Shown in pieces: positions 1-7,477 of a DNA stretch of 64,000 bases. The stretch spans positions 45,681 through 109,680 of the forward strand of contig DASTQL010000141.1 in NCBI GenBank assembly GCA_035761805.1. Direction: 5' to 3'. The notes under the pieces are model-generated. The model did no database searches. It was given only the letters and a program-made list of their open reading frames with translations, and was not told the DNA's origin. Each line of letters begins with the position of its first letter. The first letter of the stretch is position 1. This DNA comes from DASTQL01 sp035761805 (lineage in GTDB: Bacteria; Actinomycetota; Actinomycetes; Jiangellales; Jiangellaceae). The translations under genes and the position numbers were made by a program.

Positions 1-1289
1 CGCCGGACACCGGCGATCCGCTCGTCGAACTCGCGCAGGTCCGGCGGCGCCGTCATCCGGCGGATGCGCAGCCGCGAGCCGGCCTCGTCGATGAGGTCGA
101 TCGCCTTGTCCGGCAGGAAACGGTCGGAGATGTAGCGGTCGGCCAGCGTCGCCGCCGCCACCAGGGCACCGTCGGTGATCGAGACCCGGTGGTGGGCTTC
201 GTACCGGTCGCGGAGCCCCTTGAGGATCTCGATGGTGTGCGCGAGCGTCGGCTCCTGCACCTGGATCGGCTGGAAGCGGCGCTCCAGCGCGGCGTCCTTC
301 TCGACGTGCTTGCGGTACTCGTCGAGTGTGGTCGCGCCGATCGTCTGGAGCTCACCGCGGGCCAGCATCGGCTTGAGGATGCTCGCCGCGTCGATCGCGC
401 CCTCGGCGGCGCCGGCACCGACGAGGGTGTGGATCTCGTCGATGAACAGGATGATGTCGCCGCGCGTGCGGATCTCCTTGAGGACCTTCTTGAGCCGCTC
501 CTCGAAGTCGCCGCGGTAGCGACTGCCGGCCACCAGGGCGCCCAGGTCGAGGGTGTAGAGCTGCTTGTCCTTGAGCGTCTCGGGGACCTCGCCCTTGACG
601 ATGCCCTGGGCCAGGCCCTCGACGACGGCGGTCTTGCCGACGCCGGGCTCACCGATGAGGACCGGGTTGTTCTTGGTCCTCCGGGAGAGGACCTGCATGA
701 CCCGCTCGATCTCCTTCTCCCGGCCGATGACCGGGTCGAGCTTGCCCTCCCTCGCGGCCTGGGTGAGGTTGCGGCCGAACTGGTCGAGGACGAGCGACGT
801 CGACGGGGCCTCGGCCTGCGGGCCACCGGCCGTCGCGGCCTCCTTGCCGCCCTGGTAGCCCGAGAGCAGCTGGATGACCTGCTGGCGCACCCGGTTGAGG
901 TCGGCGCCGAGCTTGTCCAGCACCTGGGCGGCCACGCCCTCGCCCTCCCGGATGAGGCCGAGGAGGATGTGCTCGGTCCCGATGTAGTTGTGCCCGAGCT
1001 GCAGCGCCTCGCGCAGCGACAGCTCCAGGACCTTCTTGGCCCGCGGCGTGAAGGGGATGTGCCCGGACGGGGCCTGCTGGCCCTGTCCGATGATCTCCTC
1101 CACCTGCTGGCGGACGGCCTCGAGCGAGATGCCGAGGCTCTCGAGCGCCTTGGCCGCCACCCCTTCGCCCTCGTGGATGAGGCCGAGGAGGATGTGCTCG
1201 GTCCCGATGTAGTTGTGGTTGAGCATCCTGGCCTCTTCCTGGGCCAGGACGACGACGCGCCTCGCGCGGTCGGTGAACCTCTCGAACAT
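1..1289 (-). CDS. clpC: ATP-dependent Clp protease ATPase subunit ClpC, C-terminus outside window
   Basis: This encodes the N-terminal ~429 residues of ClpC, the AAA+ unfoldase that feeds substrates to ClpP in the cytoplasm. The translation starts [13 protein letters not shown]. It carries two Clp-N repeats, each with the signature [12 protein letters not shown], then the first AAA+ module with Walker A GEPGVGKT and Walker B ILFIDEIH. The gene continues beyond base 1, so the second ATPase module is not visible. The ATG at 1289 is preceded by GAGGAG at normal spacing. Lsr2, LysS and CoaX genes follow a few kb away, as in the mycobacterial and Streptomyces clpC neighbourhood. Identification is secure; paralogue numbering (clpC1) cannot be decided. 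Confidence 0.97.
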   Translation of the reverse strand, partial: MFERFTDRARRVVVLAQEEARMLNHNYIGTEHILLGLIHEGEGVAAKALESLGISLEAVRQQVEEIIGQGQQAPSGHIPFTPRAKKVLELSLREALQLGHNYIGTEHILLGLIREGEGVAAQVLDKLGADLNRVRQQVIQLLSGYQGGKEAATAGGPQAEAPSTSLVLDQFGRNLTQAAREGKLDPVIGREKEIERVMQVLSRRTKNNPVLIGEPGVGKTAVVEGLAQGIVKGEVPETLKDKQLYTLDLGALVAGSRYRGDFEERLKKVLKEIRTRGDIILFIDEIHTLVGAGAAEGAIDAASILKPMLARGELQTIGATTLDEYRKHVEKDAALERRFQPIQVQEPTLAHTIEILKGLRDRYEAHHRVSITDGALVAAATLADRYISDRFLPDKAIDLIDEAGSRLRIRRMTAPPDLREFDERIAGVR

Positions 1290-1355
1290 CGTCGGCGCTC
1301 CTCGTCGGCAGCGGTCTGGGTGTGCCCGGGGCGTTCCCGGCCCGCCGTACCAAGC

Positions 1356-1361
1356 ATGCTA
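1356..1361 (-). promoter_or_regulatory. Possible vegetative -10 element (TAGCAT) for clpC
   Basis: Read on the minus strand, TAGCAT fits the actinobacterial TANNNT -10 pattern and lies about 66 bases before the clpC ATG. No clear -35 hexamer is seen, so this is only a candidate. Confidence 0.3.
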
Positions 1362-1414
1362 GCCCCGGCGCGGACACCCCTGCTCGACGTCCCGCCGGTC
1401 GGTACCGCAGTGAC

Positions 1415-1441
1415 AACCGTCAGTGCAGCACCGGGTGTTCC
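1415..1441 (-). promoter_or_regulatory. Possible SigR/SigH-type promoter for clpC
   Basis: On the minus strand GGAAC is followed 19 bases later by GTT. This matches the GGAAY-N18/19-GTT form used by SigR/SigH-type (thiol-oxidative and heat stress) sigma factors. Stress-sigma control of clpC is known in Streptomyces and Mycobacterium; its use here is inferred. Confidence 0.35.
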
Positions 1442-1457
1442 GCCGGGAGGCACCCGT

Positions 1458-1469
1458 ACGCCACCAGCG
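1458..1469. promoter_or_regulatory. Possible ClgR-like operator in the clpC/SDR divergent region
   Basis: The minus strand reads CGCTGGTGGCGT, close to the core of the published ClgR consensus (CGC-N5-GCG). ClgR activates clp genes in actinobacteria. One core base deviates, and the site also lies near the -35 position of the divergent SDR gene, so the target gene is uncertain. Confidence 0.25.
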
Positions 1470-1493
1470 AACGGTCCGGCGGTGATCGATGAC

Positions 1494-1499
1494 TAGGCT
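1494..1499 (+). promoter_or_regulatory. -10 element (TAGGCT) of a probable leaderless promoter
   Basis: TAGGCT ends 6 bases before the GTG start of the SDR gene at 1506. No Shine-Dalgarno sequence fits in that space, so the transcript would start at or next to the start codon. Confidence 0.5.
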
Positions 1500-1505
1500 G
1501 CGCGG

Positions 1506-2324
1506 GTGCCGCAGCCCGCTGCCTCCCTACCCTCCCGTGGCGTCCTCGTCACCGGGGCGTCCCGGGGGATCGGGGCCGCGGTGGCGACAGCCTTCGCCGC
1601 CCGGGGCGACCGCGTGGCCGTGCACTACCGCGGCTCCCGTGACCGGGCGGAGGAGGTGCTCGCCGGGCTGGCCGGAGGGGGGCACGTCCTCGTCCGGGCC
1701 GACCTCGGCGACCCCGACGCCGTTCCGCCGATGGTCGATGCCGCGATCGACGCCCTGGGACGGGTCGACGTCCTCGTCAACAACGCCGCCGTCTACGACG
1801 ACGACCCCGCCGCCACGGACCGGCGGCTCGGCCACCGCCTGGCCGACACCCCGTACGAGGCGTGGGTGGTGGCCTGGCGGCGGACCGTCGAGGTCAACCT
1901 GCTGGGCACGGCCAACGTCACCCACTGCGTGGCCCGGCACATGATCGACACGGAACCCGCCGACGGGGTCCCGCGGGGTCGGGTGGTCAACGTCGGCTCG
2001 CGGGGGGCATTCCGCGGGGAGCCGCGCGTTCCCGCCTACGGCGCCACCAAGGCGGGGGTGCACTCATTGGGCCAGTCGCTGGCGCGCGACCTGGGGTCGG
2101 CGGGCATAGCGGTGACGTCCGTCGCGCCCGGCTTCGTCGCGACCGAGATGGCGGAGGCGACCCTCGCCGGGCCGCGCGGCGACGAGGTGCGGTCACAGAG
2201 CCCGTTCGGCCGGGTGGCGGAGGCGGCCGAGGTGGCCGCGGCCGTGCTCTACCTGGCCTCCCCCGAGGCCGAGTGGGCCTCCGGCGCGGTGCTGGACCTC
2301 AACGGCGCCTCCTACCTGCGCTGA
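1506..2324 (+). CDS. SDR family NAD(P)-dependent oxidoreductase
   Basis: This is a 272-residue classical short-chain dehydrogenase/reductase. The cofactor motif TGASRGIG occupies residues 16-23, followed by VNNAA near residue 91. The catalytic pair is Y178 and K182 (YGATK), with the NVGS serine region ahead of it, so the active site looks intact. The C-terminal part (SPFGRVAEAAEVAAAVLYL) resembles FabG-like members. The GTG start is chosen because the glycine-rich motif begins close behind it and a TAGGCT -10 lies 6 bases upstream. The gene is divergent from clpC and has no obvious pathway partners, so the substrate is unknown. Confidence 0.85.
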   Translation: MPQPAASLPSRGVLVTGASRGIGAAVATAFAARGDRVAVHYRGSRDRAEEVLAGLAGGGHVLVRADLGDPDAVPPMVDAAIDALGRVDVLVNNAAVYDDDPAATDRRLGHRLADTPYEAWVVAWRRTVEVNLLGTANVTHCVARHMIDTEPADGVPRGRVVNVGSRGAFRGEPRVPAYGATKAGVHSLGQSLARDLGSAGIAVTSVAPGFVATEMAEATLAGPRGDEVRSQSPFGRVAEAAEVAAAVLYLASPEAEWASGAVLDLNGASYLR

Positions 2325-2330
2325 CCGCCC

Positions 2331-2413
2331 CCGAATGACCACGTTCACCACCCTTGTCGGGGCTTCACCAGGGGTGCGCACCTCGTGATGGCACCAGCAG
2401 CCTCGTGGTGGCC
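2331..2413 (+). repeat. Dispersed palindromic intergenic repeat, copy A
   Basis: One of three copies in the window. It opens with ACCACGTTCACCACCC (2338-2353), has an imperfect dyad around GTGCGCAC, and closes with CCTCGTGGTGGCC. The first 24 bases (2331-2354) are identical to the matching end of copy B. It lies between the convergent SDR and DUF4397 genes. Confidence 0.75.
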
Positions 2414-2444
2414 GGTGGATGCGGGTCCCAGGAGGCGACGGGCG

Positions 2445-3332
2445 TCATGTGCCCTGACGACGGGCTCGGGCAGCCACGAGGACAGCGGTTCCGAGCAGGC
2501 CCAGGAAGGCGACGCCCGCGATGACAGCGCCGGTACCCGCGCTGGTGCCCTGGCCGGCGGGGACACCGGTCGGTACCGGCTTGGCGGTCGTCGGGGTCGG
2601 CTCCGGCTCGGGGGCACAGTCACCCTCGTCCGTCTCGCCCACCTCGTACTCCACGATGAGGAGCTCGAGCTCCTCGTTCGACGCACCCGCTGCGTACACG
2701 ACCGTGACGACACCAGCAGTGATCTCGAGGTCGAACGGGCCGAGCAGCGACGACCCGTCCCCACTGAAGAGCAGCTCGGCCTCATACGTCCCCGACGGCA
2801 CCAGACCGGAAGCCTCGGCGCCGGAGTTGACCTCAGTCAGGACGACTTCGCCGTCCAGGCTCAGGTCTGTCGTCGCAGCCCCGGCGACGTGCCGGAAGAC
2901 CAGGGCGCCGTTGCCCGTGCACGTGGGGTCGACCGGATCGACGAAGGAACTGAGCACGAGCTGCACGCCGTCGGCCCCGACGAAGGCGACCAGGGAGACG
3001 GCTTCGACGTCCGGTACGGTCACGGTCTCCGGCCCGATGAGCGGATCGGACAGATCGCCCTCGTCGGCTGCGCCGTCGACGACCGTGACCTCGGCCTCGG
3101 CGCCGGCAGGCAGCGTCAGCGGGAACGGGTTGTTCTCGCCGTCGAAAGCGAAGTCGTCGATGAGTCGAACGGCACCGTCGCCGAGGTCGGCGTAGACGTC
3201 GACGACCGCGCCCGGGAGGCCGTGCACGACGAGGACCTCGACGCCGGCCTGGGCCTGCGCGGGCTGGGCCAGGCCGGCCGGCAGGACGAGCGCCGCTGCG
3301 GCGGCCGCGACGAGGCGTCGGTGTACGCCCAT
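2445..3332 (-). CDS. Secreted, C-terminally anchored DUF4397 protein
   Basis: The 295-residue product has a Sec signal peptide (hydrophobic residues ~7-25, cleavage likely after AQA). Beta-rich sequence follows, resembling two DUF4397 repeats (HGLPGAVVDVYADLGD and the later HVAGAATTDLSLDG). A Pro/Thr-rich linker near residues 235-260 leads to a C-terminal transmembrane helix (~262-285) and a short basic tail, the layout of a surface protein held in the membrane. DUF4397 has no known enzymatic role. An ACCCTA at 3386-3391 (TAGGGT on the gene strand) and a purine-rich GAGGGGAAG before the ATG suggest its own promoter and ribosome site. Confidence 0.8.
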   Translation of the reverse strand: MGVHRRLVAAAAAALVLPAGLAQPAQAQAGVEVLVVHGLPGAVVDVYADLGDGAVRLIDDFAFDGENNPFPLTLPAGAEAEVTVVDGAADEGDLSDPLIGPETVTVPDVEAVSLVAFVGADGVQLVLSSFVDPVDPTCTGNGALVFRHVAGAATTDLSLDGEVVLTEVNSGAEASGLVPSGTYEAELLFSGDGSSLLGPFDLEITAGVVTVVYAAGASNEELELLIVEYEVGETDEGDCAPEPEPTPTTAKPVPTGVPAGQGTSAGTGAVIAGVAFLGLLGTAVLVAARARRQGT

Positions 3333-3437
3333 GATGCTTCCCCTCGGACGATCGGCACCGCTTCCCCACGGCGCCTGGCGGCGGAACCCTAGCAGCGAGC
3401 GAAGGCCGGAAACGCGGACGCCCTGACCGGGCGGCCG

Positions 3438-4427
3438 TCAGTCGAAGCACCACCCGGACTGCGGGTGCAGGGCCTCGATCTCCGCCTGGACGCCGGCGAA
3501 GAGCACCAACGGGCTGTCCGGCCCGACGTCCGGCCCGGGGGCCCAGAAGGCAAGCGCGGCATCGCCCTGGGGCACCACGTAGAGCGTGACGTCGCGCGGC
3601 GTGGACGACAAGACGCGCGTCTGCACCCGGTCGCCGTACGCCCGGGTCACGTCGGCCACACTGCTGCGTGCCGTGATGCCCCCGGGGGTGGTCACCTGGG
3701 GGTCCGTCGTGGTGAACGTCGTGAAGCTCCCGCCGGGCGGAGTCCCGGCGAAGCACCCGGCTCCGTCGATCCCGGTCACCTCCACGAAGTCCCCCGGCGC
3801 CTCGGCGTCGCCCAGGTGGACCGTTGCCACCCCGGTGGCCTCCACCTGCTGCGCTGTCATCCCGAACCAGAGGGGTCCGATCCCGGAGGCACGCAGCTCG
3901 GTGACCGAGGGTGGTCCCTCCGTGGTCAACCGGGCCCACTGGGTAGGACCGAACCAGCCGTCGGGAACGTCGTCCATCAGCAGCTGGACCGCTCGGACGT
4001 TGGCCGCGTCGGCCTCGGAGAACTCGGCAGACGGCTCGTAGTCACCGCCCACCGGGTAGGCCGCACCGCCGAGCCAGACCAGGAACCGCTCGCCCATGAC
4101 GGGGAAGCAGGGGTGGGTCGCCCCGACGGTGAAGTACTCACGCCCGGGTGCGGCGGTGCAGTCCGCCGTCGCCGGGGGCTCGGCCTCGCCGGGCTCGTCC
4201 GGCGGCTCCGGCGCCGGGACGGCTTCGTCCGTCGGCCCGGGAGCCGGCTCCGCGGAGGGGGCGACCGGCTCAGGCGTGGCCACGTCGTCGGAGTCGGATC
4301 GGGCGAGCCACACGGCGGCCGCCACGGCGACGGCGAGGACGACGGCAGCGACCAGCACGAACCAGAGCCGGCGACGGCGAGGGTGATGCTGCTCGGGCGC
4401 ACCCGGAGGGGTCAGCGTGGTGGTCAT
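3438..4427 (-). CDS. Membrane-anchored extracytoplasmic protein of unknown function
   Basis: The 329-residue product starts with a cytoplasmic basic stretch (HHPRRRR), then one transmembrane helix (residues ~21-43), a Pro/Glu-rich linker (~48-90) and an extracellular domain. The segment around residues 140-170 (NVRAVQLLMDDVPDGWFGPTQ) looks like a degenerate peptidoglycan-binding type 1 repeat (Q-x-x-L...G.FGP.T). The rest, including a C-terminal GWC, is not recognised. Four cysteines in the outer part could pair. A TAGCGT -10 candidate (4449-4454 on the gene strand) lies 21 bases upstream. It is divergent from the SDR/AGE operon, and I do not assign a function. Confidence 0.7.
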   Translation of the reverse strand: MTTTLTPPGAPEQHHPRRRRLWFVLVAAVVLAVAVAAAVWLARSDSDDVATPEPVAPSAEPAPGPTDEAVPAPEPPDEPGEAEPPATADCTAAPGREYFTVGATHPCFPVMGERFLVWLGGAAYPVGGDYEPSAEFSEADAANVRAVQLLMDDVPDGWFGPTQWARLTTEGPPSVTELRASGIGPLWFGMTAQQVEATGVATVHLGDAEAPGDFVEVTGIDGAGCFAGTPPGGSFTTFTTTDPQVTTPGGITARSSVADVTRAYGDRVQTRVLSSTPRDVTLYVVPQGDAALAFWAPGPDVGPDSPLVLFAGVQAEIEALHPQSGWCFD

Positions 4428-4490
4428 GACCGTTCGCCTCCACCATCGACGCTACTCGGGCGTCGCCTGTCGCACATGAGGCCCAAGACC

Positions 4491-4503
4491 CCACTCCGAG
4501 TGG
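4491..4503. promoter_or_regulatory. Short palindrome, possible operator
   Basis: CCACTC-C-GAGTGG is a 6-bp inverted repeat with one central base. It lies in the 146-bp region between the divergent 3438-4427 gene and the SDR/AGE operon. Nothing identifies the binding protein. Confidence 0.3.
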
Positions 4504-4573
4504 ATTCCCGACGGGGTGCCCGCCGTGGTAGGCAGGCCCGGCGAAGGAACCCCGGACGAGGACGGACGAGCGC

Positions 4574-5254
4574 ATGGGTGACGTGGCCGTGGTCATGGGC
4601 GCGGGGCCGAGGCTCGGTCGCGCGGTGGCGACCGCCCTCGCCCGCCGGGGCGCCGCCGTCGCCCTGCTGGCGCGCTCGGCGGCGCGGCTCGCGGAGCTGG
4701 CCGGCGAGGTGGGAGCAGCCGGTCCCGGGCGTGCGCTGCCGGTCGCCGTCGACCTCGCCGACGAGGAGTCCGTCCGCACGGCCTTCGCGATGGTGCGCCA
4801 GGAGCTGGGCGACCCCACCGTCGTCGTCCACAACCCCTCCGTGACGATCGAGGGGGCCGCCACGACGACGCCGTACGGAGCGCTGATGTCGGCCCTGCGG
4901 ACCAGCCTCGGGTCCCTGCTCGTGGCCGCACAGGAGGTGGCCCCCGCGATGCGAGCCGCCGGCCGGGGGACGATCGTCGCGACCGGCTCCCAGGCCGCCC
5001 TGGCCGGCTCCACCTGGTCGGCCGCCGTCGGGATCCAGAAGGCGGCGGTGCGTAACCTGGCGCTGTCGCTCGCCGCGGAGCTGGGCGGAGCGGGTGTCCA
5101 CGTGGCCACGGTGACGGTCATGGGATCGCTGGGCCGTCCGGGCTTCGAGGTCGACGCGATCGCGGAGGAGTACACCCGGCTCGTCGACGAGACCGGCGGC
5201 CCGCCCGACCGGTGGCGCACCGACGTGGCCTGGCACGCCGGCGGTGCCCGGTGA
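4574..5254 (+). CDS. SDR-like protein lacking the catalytic tyrosine
   Basis: This is a 226-residue Rossmann-fold SDR homologue. The usual TGxxxGxG is MGAGPRLG (residues 8-15). The active-site region reads AAVGIQKAAVRN, where K156 is kept but the tyrosine four residues earlier is V152. A classical SDR dehydrogenase therefore cannot be assumed; a binding or atypical catalytic role is possible. The ATG at 4574 follows GAGGACGGACGAGCGC. The stop codon overlaps the GTG start of the AGE-family isomerase by 4 bases (GTGA), so the two proteins are probably made in step. The SDR fold is clear; the function is unknown. Confidence 0.75.
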   Translation: MGDVAVVMGAGPRLGRAVATALARRGAAVALLARSAARLAELAGEVGAAGPGRALPVAVDLADEESVRTAFAMVRQELGDPTVVVHNPSVTIEGAATTTPYGALMSALRTSLGSLLVAAQEVAPAMRAAGRGTIVATGSQAALAGSTWSAAVGIQKAAVRNLALSLAAELGGAGVHVATVTVMGSLGRPGFEVDAIAEEYTRLVDETGGPPDRWRTDVAWHAGGAR

Positions 5255-6468
5255 CCGGCGTCGACGACGTCTGGCTGGCGGCGGAGTGCGACCGTCTCCT
5301 CGACTTCGCGGCGGCCTCGCGCCACCCTGACGGGGGCTTCGCGTGGCTCGACCAGCAGGGCCGGCCGGAGCTCGACCGGCCCGTGGAGACCTGGATCACC
5401 TGCCGGATGACCCACGTCTTCTCCGTCGCCGACCTGATGGGCCGCCCCGGCGCGAGCGAGCTCGCCGACCACGGCGTCTCCTGCCTCACCGACGGCATGC
5501 TGCGCGACGACGAGCACGAGGGCTGGTACGCCGCCGCGACTCCCGAAGGCCCGACCGTTCCGGACAAGCGGGCCTACGAGCACGCCTTCGTCGTGCTGGC
5601 CGCGAGCAGCGCCACCGCAGCCGGGCGGCCGGGCGCCGAACGGCTGCTGGCCGTCGCCCTCGACGTCCTGGACCGCCGGTTCTGGCGCGAGGCCGACGGG
5701 ATGCTCGTCGACGTCTGGGACCGCACCTGGACCGACCTCGAGCCCTACCGGGGCGTCAACGCCAACATGCACGGCGTCGAGGCGCTCCTCGCCGCCGCGG
5801 ACGTGACCGGCGAAGACGCCTGGCGGTCGCGGGCCGCCCGCGTGACCGAGCGGGTCGTCCACGGCTGGGCCCGGGAGCACTCGTGGCACCTGCCCGAGCA
5901 CTTCGACCCGTCCTGGCGGCCGCTGCCCCAGTACAACGCCGACGACCGCGCCCACCCGTTCCGCCCGTACGGCGTGACGATCGGCCACCTGCTCGAGTGG
6001 TCGCGCCTGGCCCTCCACCTGCGTGCGGCGACGGGAGCCACGGCCCCGGGTTGGCTGCTGGACGACGCCGTGGACCTCTTCGAGACCGCCGTACGGGAGG
6101 GGTGGTCGGTCGACGGCGCCGAGGGGTTCGTCTACACGGTGGACTGGGACGGCACGCCGGTGGTCCGCGACCGCCTGCACTGGGTGGTCGCCGAGGCGAT
6201 CGCCGCCGCCTCCGCCCTCCACGAGGCGACCGGTGAGCCCCCCTTCGCCAGCTGGGCCGCGACCTGGTGGGACCACGCGGACCGGCTCTTCGTCGACCGC
6301 GACGGCGGTTCCTGGCACCACGAGCTCGACCCCGGCAACCACCCGGCGGCGTCGGTGTGGCCGGGCAAGCCCGACGCGTACCACGCCGTCCAGGCCACCC
6401 TGCTGCCGCGGCTGCCACTCTCGCCGACCCTGGCCACCGCCGTGGCCCGCGGGCTCCTGCGGGGGTGA
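5251..6468 (+). CDS. AGE-family (N-acylglucosamine 2-epimerase-like) sugar isomerase/epimerase
   Basis: The 405-residue product has the (alpha/alpha)6-barrel pattern of the AGE family, which includes N-acylglucosamine 2-epimerase, mannose isomerase and sulfoquinovose isomerase (YihS). Family marks include PVETWITCRMTHVF near the N-terminus, VNANMHGVEALLAA in the middle, RLHWVVAEAIAA, and a C-terminal KPDAYHAVQATLLP that corresponds to the second catalytic-histidine region. The length is normal (about 400). GTG 5251 is preferred over GTG 5212 because it overlaps the SDR stop by 4 bases and homology begins right after it. No sulfoquinovose or sialic-acid genes lie nearby, so the substrate is open. 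Confidence 0.8.
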   Translation: MTGVDDVWLAAECDRLLDFAAASRHPDGGFAWLDQQGRPELDRPVETWITCRMTHVFSVADLMGRPGASELADHGVSCLTDGMLRDDEHEGWYAAATPEGPTVPDKRAYEHAFVVLAASSATAAGRPGAERLLAVALDVLDRRFWREADGMLVDVWDRTWTDLEPYRGVNANMHGVEALLAAADVTGEDAWRSRAARVTERVVHGWAREHSWHLPEHFDPSWRPLPQYNADDRAHPFRPYGVTIGHLLEWSRLALHLRAATGATAPGWLLDDAVDLFETAVREGWSVDGAEGFVYTVDWDGTPVVRDRLHWVVAEAIAAASALHEATGEPPFASWAATWWDHADRLFVDRDGGSWHHELDPGNHPAASVWPGKPDAYHAVQATLLPRLPLSPTLATAVARGLLRG

Positions 6469-6475
6469 GACGACC

Positions 6476-6506
6476 ATCCGCCCCCGGACCGGGTCCGGGG
6501 GCGGAT
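6476..6506. terminator. Strong hairpin terminator between convergent genes
   Basis: A perfect 14-bp inverted repeat (ATCCGCCCCCGGAC / GTCCGGGGGCGGAT) with a 3-base loop begins 7 bases after the AGE stop and ends 29 bases before the lsr2 stop. It can serve both strands. Confidence 0.8.
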
Positions 6507-6535
6507 GCGCGATCTGCCGACGTACGGGGGGCCGC

Positions 6536-6865
6536 TCAGGAGTGGGCGGCCTCGTACTTCGCGACGACCTCGGCAGGGATGCGGCCGCGGTCGGACACCT
6601 TGAGGCCCTGCTCCTTGGCCCAGGTGCGGATCACGGCGGTGTCGGTGCCGGAGCGGGACGAGCCCCGCCCCCGGCCACCACGGGCGCGCCCGCCGACCCG
6701 GCGGGCCGCACCCACGTACGACGCGAAGGAGTCGCGCATCTTCGCGGCGTTCTTGCTCGACAGGTCGATCTCGTAGCTGACCCCGTCGAGGGAGAAGCTG
6801 ACCGTCTCGTCGGCCGTCGCCCCGTCGAGATCGTCGACGAGCAGGACCTGGACCTTCTGCGCCAT
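6536..6865 (-). CDS. lsr2: Lsr2, nucleoid-associated H-NS-like silencer
   Basis: The 109-residue product has the Lsr2 layout: an N-terminal dimerisation part starting MAQKVQVLLVDDLDG, a basic Gly/Arg linker (GGRARGGRGRGSSRSG), and a C-terminal DNA-binding part with the AT-hook-like RGR in SDRGRIPAEVV. Lsr2 coats AT-rich DNA and silences acquired genes. The upstream ATG-containing extension is rejected because GGAAAGGAA lies just before ATG 6865 and homology starts there. The ~100-bp leader is noticeably richer in A+T than the rest of the window. Position next to lysS and clpC matches the order in Mycobacterium and Streptomyces. Confidence 0.95.
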   Translation of the reverse strand: MAQKVQVLLVDDLDGATADETVSFSLDGVSYEIDLSSKNAAKMRDSFASYVGAARRVGGRARGGRGRGSSRSGTDTAVIRTWAKEQGLKVSDRGRIPAEVVAKYEAAHS

Positions 6866-6964
6866 CGCAGACTTCCTTTCCGACAATGGGCTGCGCCAGG
6901 GGATTGTGCGCGCGTCCATGAAAACGCACTCATGTCGCTTCCGCAATACCTGGGAATGGGCTTG

Positions 6965-7477
6965 TCAGAATCGTAACAACATCCGGGTGTTGCCCAGGGT
7001 GTTCGGCTTGACCCGGTCCAGCTCCAGGAACTCCGCTACGCCCTCGTCGTAGGACCGGAGAAGCTGAGCGTACACGTCGGGTTCGACCGGCGTTCCCTCG
7101 AGCACCTCGAATCCGTGCCGCGAGAAGAAACCCACCTCGAAGGTGAGGCAGAACACCCTCGAGATCCCGAGGTCCGCCGCAGATCCGAGCAGGCGGTCGA
7201 GCAGGGCGGAGCCCACGCCCCGACTACCCCGCCACAGCGGATCCGTGGCCAGGGTGCGCACCTCGGCGAGGTCTTCCCACATCACATGCAGCGCTCCGCA
7301 ACCGATCACGTCGCCCCCCGCCTCGGCGACGCCGAACTCCTGGACGTCCTCGTAGGGGGTGACCGTCTCCTTCGACAGGAGGATGCGGTCGTCGGAATAG
7401 GCGTCCACGAGCCGCCGGACGTGGCGCACATCGGACGTGCGGGCGCGGCGTACCTCGTATTCAGCAGATGTCGACAT
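6965..7477 (-). CDS. argA: Amino-acid N-acetyltransferase (N-acetylglutamate synthase, Rv2747-type)
   Basis: This 170-residue GNAT protein resembles the short actinobacterial N-acetylglutamate synthase (Rv2747 type), first step of arginine biosynthesis from glutamate and acetyl-CoA. Recognised blocks are RRARTSDV, VIGCGALHVMWEDLAEVRTLA, LTFEVGFFSRHGFEVLEGTPV and the C-terminal VKPNTLGNTRMLL. It lacks the kinase-like domain of classical ArgA. The ATG directly follows the lysS stop codon (TGAATG, no gap), so it should be translated together with lysS. The family assignment is good; glutamate specificity is inferred from that family. Confidence 0.85.
   Translation of the reverse strand: MSTSAEYEVRRARTSDVRHVRRLVDAYSDDRILLSKETVTPYEDVQEFGVAEAGGDVIGCGALHVMWEDLAEVRTLATDPLWRGSRGVGSALLDRLLGSAADLGISRVFCLTFEVGFFSRHGFEVLEGTPVEPDVYAQLLRSYDEGVAEFLELDRVKPNTLGNTRMLLRF

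Noticed and set aside
4270..6477. 735-codon minus-strand frame across the SDR/AGE pair
   Set aside because: It is antisense to two genes with clear family motifs and has no recognisable sequence of its own.
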